DNA of 5,881 bases from Gemmatimonadaceae bacterium (GTDB taxonomy: Bacteria; Gemmatimonadota; Gemmatimonadetes; Gemmatimonadales; Gemmatimonadaceae): the NCBI GenBank assembly GCA_013361745.1, contig JABFXM010000292.1, positions 1 to 5,881 of the forward strand. The letters are read 5' to 3'. The translations under genes were made by a program, and so were the position numbers. The notes below the pieces were generated by a model. It worked only from the letters and a program-made list of their open reading frames with translations, was not told the origin of the DNA and ran no database searches. Of the stretch, positions 1 to 5,881 are shown piece after piece. How positions within the stretch are numbered: position 1 is the stretch's first letter; each line of letters starts with the position of its first letter.

Positions 1-2099
<2,099 letters not shown>

Positions 2100-2209
2100 C
2101 GGGGAGCGAGGGTGTGGAGGGAGTTTCCGGCGGCGCCGAGCGTGTCGGGGCGGCGATGATTCTCTACGTAGCAGCGTGGGGCGGCGTTGGTAAAGACCGG
2201 AGCGACGGC
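2100..2209 (-). other. Leader region of the metalloprotease gene, no clear promoter
   Basis: This stretch between the terminator-like repeat and the protease ATG should hold the protease promoter if the gene has its own. I see no convincing -35/-10 pair. The closest elements on the minus strand are a TTTACC and a GAGAAT, but they are about 24 nt apart, which is too far. The 8-bp palindrome CTACGTAG (2164-2171) is present, but its significance is unknown. No Shine-Dalgarno-like purine run lies within 12 nt of the ATG. Confidence 0.35.
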
Positions 2210-2273
2210 CAGCAGGCAGAACGGCCCTAGTCTCATGGCAGGGCCGTTCATGGCCGGTCAGTTCTGCCTGCTG
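2210..2273 (-). terminator. Nested inverted repeat, probable transcription terminator of the signalling genes
   Basis: Two perfect inverted repeats are nested here. The outer arms, CAGCAGGCAGAAC (2210-2222) and GTTCTGCCTGCTG (2261-2273), are 13 bp. The inner arms, GAACGGCCCT (2219-2228) and AGGGCCGTTC (2240-2249), are 10 bp around an 11-nt loop. Bases 2219-2222 belong to both, so that segment must choose a partner. The structure begins about 20 nt beyond the TGA of the receiver-like gene on the minus strand, which fits a terminator for that gene. No U-tract follows in either direction, so it is not a textbook intrinsic terminator. It could instead protect a 3' end or help Rho-type termination. 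The arms are seen directly; the function is inferred. Confidence 0.5.
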
Positions 2274-2293
2274 CCTCCTGGCTTCACGCGAGG

Positions 2294-2953
2294 TCAGTCG
2301 GTCGCGACCGCGCGCAGGAACTGCGCTTCCAGATCACCGGCGGCGAGCATCGGCACCTCGTGCGCGGCGACGTCGGTCGAAAGTGACTCCCCTTCCTCGT
2401 TGACGAAGACTCGGGTCGTGCGGGTCCCCGGAGCGACGTGGTCACCGGCTGGTGTCCGGCGGCGGTCGCTGCCGCGGCGGTCGTAGACCTGCCAGCGCCG
2501 CCCGGTGCGATCGACGAAGACGAGTCCACTGTCGTCGCTGCGCTCCGCCGCCGGGAGAGTGCGGCGGTCGCTGCCGCGCTGCCACCACTCCGTGCTCGCC
2601 GCGGTGCGGAGGATGCGCGCGAGGTTGTCGACGTCGGTCGGCAGCTCGAAGTAGGGAATGCCGCGCTGTCCGATGGCGGTCGCGAGGTCGCCGCGCGAGC
2701 CTCGTCCGGCGAAGATCGCGAGCCCCACCTTCCGCTGCGCCGCGCGCGCGAAGAAGAGATCGGAGCGCGCCGCCTCGAGGGTGTCGTCGAGGACGACGAC
2801 GAAGGCGGGCCGCACCCGGTTGAGCGCGTCCTCGGGCCGCTCCTCTTCCGCCGCGAACACGGGCGTGAAACCGGCCAGCTCCACGAGCAGGCCGAGGAGC
2901 GCGAGCGCCATGCTGTCCTCGGAGAGGAGGAGGATGGTGGACTGCGGGCTCAC
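2294..2953 (-). CDS. Degenerate receiver-domain protein with unrecognised Arg-rich C-terminal module
   Basis: This is a 219-residue protein. Residues 3-118 have the alternating beta/alpha pattern of a response-regulator receiver. Beta-1 ILLLSED supplies the acidic pair Glu12/Asp13. Beta-3 VVVLDD supplies Asp56/Asp57 as possible acceptors, shifted about one residue from the usual register. The beta-4 Thr/Ser is replaced (FAGRG), and the invariant Lys of the beta-5 'KP' is Leu104 (ELP). Phosphorylation is therefore doubtful. Residues 120-219 have no DNA-binding or enzyme domain I recognise. They contain two VFV-(D/N)-x-x-G strands (145-151 and 182-188), a GRRWQVYDRR segment, and RGSDRR twice (126-131, 160-165). 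The start is GTG at 2951-2953: an in-frame TGA at 3005-3007 closes the frame upstream, no other start lies between, and Met15 would destroy beta-1. No good Shine-Dalgarno is visible. It lies 161 nt after the kinase on the same strand and may be its partner or an adaptor, which is inference from context. Confidence 0.85.
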   Translation of the reverse strand: MSPQSTILLLSEDSMALALLGLLVELAGFTPVFAAEEERPEDALNRVRPAFVVVLDDTLEAARSDLFFARAAQRKVGLAIFAGRGSRGDLATAIGQRGIPYFELPTDVDNLARILRTAASTEWWQRGSDRRTLPAAERSDDSGLVFVDRTGRRWQVYDRRGSDRRRTPAGDHVAPGTRTTRVFVNEEGESLSTDVAAHEVPMLAAGDLEAQFLRAVATD

Positions 2954-3102
2954 GGCGCGCGCATCGGAGCGGGAGGAATTCGCGAGATCACGGGGACGGG
3001 CGGGTCAACAATCGGGCCGCGACGGCGGCTTCGACGTGACGGGGGGGGCGAATGGTATCCTGCGGCGCGGCGTTCTGCCGCGTCCGCTTCGTTTCGCTCA
3101 CC

Positions 3103-3121
3103 CGCCTGACACACTCAGGCG
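3103..3121 (-). terminator. Small hairpin overlapping the kinase stop codon
   Basis: CGCCTGA (3103-3109) and TCAGGCG (3115-3121) form a perfect 7-bp stem with a 5-nt loop. The minus-strand arm at 3115-3121 contains the TGA stop of the histidine kinase. No U-run follows, and the stem is short. It may attenuate read-through into the receiver-like gene or stabilise the 3' end, or it may be chance in GC-rich sequence. Confidence 0.25.
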
Positions 3122-4299
3122 CGCGGCAGGCAGAGCGTAAAGGTCGAGCCGACGCCGACCTCGCTCTCCACCGTCAGCTCGCCCCCCATCCCGCGCGCCA
3201 GGTCGCGACTGATCGCCAGACCGAGCCCGACTCCCTGGTCAGCGCGCGTCAGGCGCGAGTCGACCTGCACGAAGGGCTCGAAGATCACGTTCCGCTTGCT
3301 CGGCGGGATGCCACGCCCGCTGTCGGCGACGCGAATGAGCACGTCCCCGGTGTCGACGCTGCAACCCATCGTCACACGACCGCCCTCGCCCGTGAACTTG
3401 ATCGCGTTCGACAGTAGGTTGAGCAGGATCTGCTGGACCTTCTCGCGGTCGGCGCGGATCGCGATCCCCGGATCGCAGGGCTCGATCTCGAGGTGCAGCC
3501 CGCGCGCCTTCGCCTGCGGCGCGACCAGCGCCTCCGCCGACGCGAACGCCTCCGCGACCGGGACGTCCGTCGGATCGTACTGCACGTTTCCGGTCTCGAC
3601 GCGCGCGTAGTTCAGGACCCCGTTGATGAGGCCGAGGAGATGGCGCTCGCTCCGCTGCACGCGGCGCAGCGCCTCGCGCTGCGCTTCGGTGACGGGGCCA
3701 TGGATGCCGAGCTCGATCAGCTCCGCGTAGCCGGCGATCGCGTTGAGCGGGGTGCGCAGCTCGTGCGACATCACGGCGAGAAACTCGCTCTTGGCGCGGC
3801 TGGCCGCCTCCGCCTCGGCGCGTGCCTCCTCCGCCTCGGCGCGCGCGTCGCGAAGCGCGGCGAGGTTGTCGCGCACGTCGTACTGGCGCTGCCGCGCGCG
3901 AAGCGCCGAGCGGACGACGGTGACGAGCGTCGCGACGCGCACCGGCCGCTCGAGGAGGGTGACGTTGCCGCGTCGCGCCACGCTGTCGACCGCGCCGGCG
4001 ATGGAGCGCGAGAGCTCGCCCTCCCCGGTGAGGACGATGACCGGCACGTCGGACCACGCCGGCTGCGCCTCGAGCGCCGCGAGCAGCTCGTCGCGCGGCG
4101 CGGGCTGGAGCGCCTCCTCGGCGACGATGATCGCGCCGACGTCATCGTCGGCGAGCGCCGCGCAGAGGGCGCGCATGTCGGAGAACATCGCCGCCTCGAT
4201 TCCCCACTGCGCGAACACCTGCGTGGCGAGCGACGCGTCGCGCCCCGTGGGCGCGAGGACCGCGACACCGGCCGCGCGCGAGACGACTCCCTCGGTCAT
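3115..4299 (-). CDS. Histidine kinase with N-terminal pseudo-receiver (REC-like/HisKA/HATPase)
   Basis: This is a 394-residue cytoplasmic sensor kinase with no membrane segment. About residues 10-135 are receiver-like and of the type that carries GNVTLLERPVR (111-121). The beta-3 acceptor position reads VAEEAL (59-64), with Ala/Glu instead of Asp. Beta-1 has only Asp21, Thr91 is kept, and the conserved Lys is Arg118. It is therefore a pseudo-receiver, probably a docking or sensing domain. An Ala/Glu/Arg coiled coil (about 145-170) leads to HisKA with SHELRTPLN and phospho-acceptor His179. The HATPase part has an N-box with Asn294 and Asn298, G1 DSGRGI (326-331), F-box IFEPFVQVDS (339-348), G2 GVGLGLAIS (356-364) and a G3 near 384. 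All catalytic boxes look intact, so autophosphorylation is expected. There is no fused C-terminal receiver. The frame is open upstream to 4434, but ATG 4299 is preferred. Its ATGA overlaps the stop of the KaiC-like gene by 4 bp, implying translational coupling, and the extra 45 residues are low-complexity Arg-rich sequence. The signal input is presumably linked to the KaiC-like ATPase. Confidence 0.95.
   Translation of the reverse strand: MTEGVVSRAAGVAVLAPTGRDASLATQVFAQWGIEAAMFSDMRALCAALADDDVGAIIVAEEALQPAPRDELLAALEAQPAWSDVPVIVLTGEGELSRSIAGAVDSVARRGNVTLLERPVRVATLVTVVRSALRARQRQYDVRDNLAALRDARAEAEEARAEAEAASRAKSEFLAVMSHELRTPLNAIAGYAELIELGIHGPVTEAQREALRRVQRSERHLLGLINGVLNYARVETGNVQYDPTDVPVAEAFASAEALVAPQAKARGLHLEIEPCDPGIAIRADREKVQQILLNLLSNAIKFTGEGGRVTMGCSVDTGDVLIRVADSGRGIPPSKRNVIFEPFVQVDSRLTRADQGVGLGLAISRDLARGMGGELTVESEVGVGSTFTLCLPRA
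4296..4299 (-). other. ATGA start/stop overlap coupling the KaiC-like gene and the kinase
   Basis: On the minus strand the kinase ATG (4299-4297) overlaps the KaiC-like gene's TGA (4298-4296). The nearest GGAGG lies about 19 nt upstream of the ATG, too far for efficient independent initiation. Terminating ribosomes probably re-initiate here, keeping the two proteins in fixed proportion. This overlap also decides the kinase start. Confidence 0.8.
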
Positions 4300-5846
4300 G
4301 CGCGCTTGCCCACGTCGCCCTCCTGTTCCATGAGGGGCGCGCTCCCGCCGACGTACCGGGGGACGCCGGTGAGCACCCCGGCGAAGCCGCCGAGCGGCTC
4401 GCCCACGCGGAAGCCACCCTGCTCGACGCGGCACTCGCGGATCGTGCGCTCGTGATCGCCGCTGCGCTTCTTCACCACCGAGATCGCCTGGCGCACCGCC
4501 CCGTCGAACTCGAAGTAGCGAAGGAGCACGACGGTGTCGGCGAGATAGCTCACCTCCGCGGCCTCGTCCACCGGGGAGCCGAAGATCCCGCTCTGCACGA
4601 GCGTCATGATCGTCGTGACGCCGTGGTTCGCGAGATACGTCAGCAGCTCGTGGATCTGGACGATGAGCAGCCGCTCGGCGGGCATCGCGTGCATGTAGCC
4701 GTTCACCGAGTCGACGCAGACGAGCGAGACGCCTCGCTCCTCGACGGCGCGCACGACCTCGTTCGAGAACTCGCCCGGCGACATCTCCGTCGGCTCGACC
4801 TGACGGATCACGAGCTGGCCGCTGGTGAGGGGTCCGTCGAAGTCGAGGCCGAGCTGTCGCGCGCGGGCGAGGAAGGTGGCGCGACGCTCGTCGAACATGA
4901 ACATCTGCACCTTCTCGCCGCGGGCACAGGCGGCCGCGGCGTACATCGCGCTGACGACGGTCTTTCCCGTCCCCGCGGCTCCGGTGATGAGCGCGCTGGT
5001 CCCGCGCGCGATGCCACCCCCGAGCAGCGAGTCGAGCTCCGGAGATCCGCTCTCGATCGGTCCGCCGATCTCGCGCACGCTGCCACTCGAGGCGAAGATC
5101 CGCGGATAGACCTCGACGCCGCCGGTACGGATGCGGAAGTCGTGATAACCGCCGCGGAAGCGCACCCCGCGCAGCTTCTTCACCTGCAGCCGCCGCCGTT
5201 CGGCGCCGTAGTCGGTGGGGAGCTGCTCAAGGACGACCACGCCGTGCGCGATGCTGTGCAGCTGGAGATCGGTCTCCGGCGCGGAGCGGTCATCGAGCAG
5301 GAGCACCGTGCAGCCGCGCCCGACGAAGAACTGCTTCAGCGTGAGGATCTGCCGCCGGAAGCGCAGAGGATCGCGCGCGAGGAGCCGCATCTCAGAGAGC
5401 GAGTCGAAGACGACACGAGCCGGCTTCTCGCGCTCGATCGCGGCGAGCACCGCGTCGACCGTCTGCTGTAGCTCGACCTCGGATGGATGGAAGAGGGTGT
5501 AGACCTCCTCGCTGACGACGCCCTCGATCGCCGAGAGCTCGAGGACGCTCAGGTCGTCGGTATTCCAGCCGTGCGACAGCGACGCCGCGCGCAGCTCCTC
5601 AGCGGTCTCCGAGAGGGAAACGTAGAGCCCACGCTGCCCGTCCGCCTGGCCGGCGAGGAGAAACTGCAGGGCGAGCGTGGTCTTGCCGGTACCGGGTTCG
5701 CCGTCGACGAGATACAACCGGTCCGCGGGTAGTCCACCGCCGAGAATGGCATCGAGCCCGGCGACGCCGGTGCGGGCGCGTGGTGTCGATGGTGTCGTCG
5801 GTGCCGAGCGCCTGCCGTCCTGACCGGGGTGACCGGACTGAGCCAC
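4296..5846 (-). CDS. KaiC-like double-domain RecA-family ATPase
   Basis: This is a 516-residue protein, close to the length of cyanobacterial KaiC, with two tandem KaiC/RecA ATPase domains. Domain I has the entry motif TGVAGLDAILGGGLP (26-40), Walker A GEPGTGKT (49-56), SLSE (77-80) where KaiC has its paired catalytic glutamates, and Walker B VVFDS (145-149). Domain II has SGSPELDSLLGGGI (266-279), Walker A GAAGTGKT (289-296), FDE (318-320) at the catalytic-glutamate position and Walker B VCVDS (376-380). The KaiC phospho-site pair Ser431-Thr432 aligns by motif (HISTITDT) with EVSYLADT (431-438), so Ser433 is kept and Tyr434 replaces Thr. It probably forms a nucleotide-dependent hexamer that signals through the overlapping kinase gene. 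It belongs to the non-cyanobacterial KaiC-like ATPases; no kaiA or kaiB is nearby, so I do not assign the symbol kaiC or a clock role. The start is GTG 5844-5846, with AGGA 7 nt upstream and the usual short linker before domain I. The frame stays open to the window edge, so a start further upstream is possible. Confidence 0.95.
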   Translation of the reverse strand: MAQSGHPGQDGRRSAPTTPSTPRARTGVAGLDAILGGGLPADRLYLVDGEPGTGKTTLALQFLLAGQADGQRGLYVSLSETAEELRAASLSHGWNTDDLSVLELSAIEGVVSEEVYTLFHPSEVELQQTVDAVLAAIEREKPARVVFDSLSEMRLLARDPLRFRRQILTLKQFFVGRGCTVLLLDDRSAPETDLQLHSIAHGVVVLEQLPTDYGAERRRLQVKKLRGVRFRGGYHDFRIRTGGVEVYPRIFASSGSVREIGGPIESGSPELDSLLGGGIARGTSALITGAAGTGKTVVSAMYAAAACARGEKVQMFMFDERRATFLARARQLGLDFDGPLTSGQLVIRQVEPTEMSPGEFSNEVVRAVEERGVSLVCVDSVNGYMHAMPAERLLIVQIHELLTYLANHGVTTIMTLVQSGIFGSPVDEAAEVSYLADTVVLLRYFEFDGAVRQAISVVKKRSGDHERTIRECRVEQGGFRVGEPLGGFAGVLTGVPRYVGGSAPLMEQEGDVGKRA

Positions 5847-5853
5847 GCGTCTA

Positions 5854-5857
5854 TCCT
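5854..5857 (-). promoter_or_regulatory. Ribosome binding site of the KaiC-like gene
   Basis: AGGA on the minus strand lies 7 nt before the GTG codon at 5846. It is the best-spaced Shine-Dalgarno-like match in the window and supports GTG as the start. Only 35 nt upstream of the gene are available, so its promoter cannot be judged. Confidence 0.55.
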
Positions 5858-5881
5858 GAGTTCGGGTGAAGGTCGCAACAC

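Noticed and set aside
2454..2500. DRRGSDRRR as a PilZ-type RxxxR cyclic-di-GMP motif
   Set aside because: The second PilZ element (D/N)xSxxG is absent and the surrounding strands do not fit a PilZ barrel.
3003..3008. TTGACC as a -35 box for the receiver-like gene
   Set aside because: No -10-like hexamer is found 15-19 nt downstream on the minus strand; the sequence there is CG-rich (TCGCGA).
3041..3048. Run of eight G on the plus strand as a phase-variable tract
   Set aside because: It lies between genes, is short for phase variation and does not sit at a recognisable promoter spacer.
3493..4455. 320-codon plus-strand frame opposite the kinase
   Set aside because: The kinase frame has all HisKA and HATPase boxes; this frame shows no motif.
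4452..5471. 339-codon plus-strand frame opposite the KaiC-like gene
   Set aside because: It is antisense to two intact Walker A/B domains, and its product is a His/Arg/Glu/Leu-rich shadow.
4296..5846. Assignment as a true circadian kaiC
   Set aside because: No kaiA or kaiB is in the window, the Thr432 site is not conserved, and many non-clock KaiC-like ATPases share this architecture.

Overview
The window is very GC-rich and densely coding. Every gene I can support lies on the minus strand. The gene content is a double-domain KaiC-like ATPase, a histidine kinase carrying a 'GNVTLLERPVR'-type pseudo-receiver, and a lipoprotein metalloprotease of the DUF5117/DUF4953 type. Together with the base composition this suggests a soil or environmental bacterium, most likely Gemmatimonadota. 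That placement is an inference; Acidobacteriota or another high-GC Gram-negative phylum remains possible.

Layout in the direction of transcription, from high to low coordinates. (1) 5846-4296 encodes a complete 516-residue KaiC-like protein with two RecA/KaiC ATPase domains and a GTG start behind a short AGGA. (2) 4299-3115 encodes a 394-residue histidine kinase whose ATG overlaps the KaiC stop codon (ATGA). It has an N-terminal receiver-like domain without a phospho-acceptor, a short coiled coil, and HisKA and HATPase domains. (3) About 160 bp later, 2953-2294 encodes a 219-residue protein with a degenerate receiver domain and an unrecognised, arginine-rich C-terminal module. (4) A strong nested inverted repeat at 2210-2273 probably ends this signalling unit. 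(5) 2099 to beyond base 1 encodes the first 699 residues of a secreted zinc-dependent metalloprotease lipoprotein. Its C-terminus lies outside the window.

Genes 1 and 2 are very probably one translationally coupled unit, and gene 3 may be co-transcribed. I read them as a signalling module: a KaiC-type ATPase feeding a histidine kinase, with two receiver-like domains that both depart from the canonical phosphorylation pocket. No kaiA or kaiB is visible. The KaiC-like family and its pairing with kinases are already known in non-cyanobacterial bacteria, so I do not claim a new system. The points worth a second look are the altered KaiC phospho-site, the two pseudo-receivers, the unrecognised C-terminal module of gene 3 with its internal repeat, and the competing hairpins at 2210-2273. 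The protease looks like a separate transcription unit and shows no obvious functional link to the signalling genes.

Long open frames on the plus strand are GC-skew shadows of these genes and are not annotated.
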